This document shows positions 14,172 through 14,186 of a stretch of DNA of 14,186 bases, piece by piece. This DNA is from HLUCCA09 sp038757905 (GTDB taxonomy: Bacteria > Pseudomonadota > Alphaproteobacteria > Rhodobacterales > Rhodobacteraceae). Positions within the stretch are counted from its first letter, which is position 1. Each line of letters starts with the position of its first letter. Made by a program: the position numbers and the translations under genes. The notes below the pieces were generated by a model that made no database searches, was not told the origin of the DNA, and saw nothing but the letters and a program-made list of their open reading frames with translations. The DNA is taken from NCBI GenBank assembly GCA_038757905.1, contig JBCDGG010000137.1, forward strand, positions 1 to 14,186, given 5' to 3'.

Positions 14172-14186
14172 TGGGGCCCGCGCGCA

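Overview
The window is high-GC bacterial DNA. GC-rich codon third positions, tight operons with 4-base start/stop overlaps, and the protein families present suggest an alphaproteobacterium, probably of the Rhodobacterales type. That placement is inferred from style, not from a marker gene. No rRNA, tRNA, CRISPR array, insertion sequence or phage gene was seen.

Left third (about 1-3540, minus strand): a guanidine-responsive uptake and hydrolysis operon. In transcription order it holds a guanidine-I (ykkC class) riboswitch, a periplasmic binding protein of the NitT/TauT type found in urea-carboxylase and guanidine loci, an inner-membrane permease, a 25-codon micro-ORF joined to its neighbours by ATGA overlaps on both sides, an ATPase, and the N-terminal half of a ureohydrolase that runs off the left edge. 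Riboswitch, transporter and enzyme all point to one substrate, guanidine, imported and hydrolysed (known for the GdmH family) to urea and ammonia. The leader also holds an exact 11-nt copy of part of the aptamer, which may belong to its expression platform.

Middle (about 3540-6900): a stand-alone membrane-anchored sensor with PAS, GGDEF and EAL domains (cyclic-di-GMP turnover). It is flanked by two gene-poor stretches of about 460 and 600 bases. These contain two clear inverted repeats but no gene I can recognise.

Right half (about 6890-14171): a two-operon carbohydrate locus arranged around a divergent promoter region at 9251-9406. The leftward operon encodes a LacD/YihT-like class I aldolase, a ROK-family sugar kinase and a small P-loop (AAA_33-like) kinase, each overlapping the next by 4 bases. 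The rightward operon encodes an L-xylulose-reductase-like SDR, a complete ribose/fructose-type ABC importer (binding protein, permease, single-cassette ATPase) and a ROK-family repressor after a terminator-like hairpin. A plausible job is uptake of a sugar or polyol, SDR oxidation or reduction, one or two phosphorylations, and aldol cleavage. The substrate cannot be read from sequence. Two kinases of unrelated folds beside a LacD-type aldolase, and an altered sugar-contact residue in the ROK kinase, make this the part of the window most likely to encode an uncharacterised pathway.
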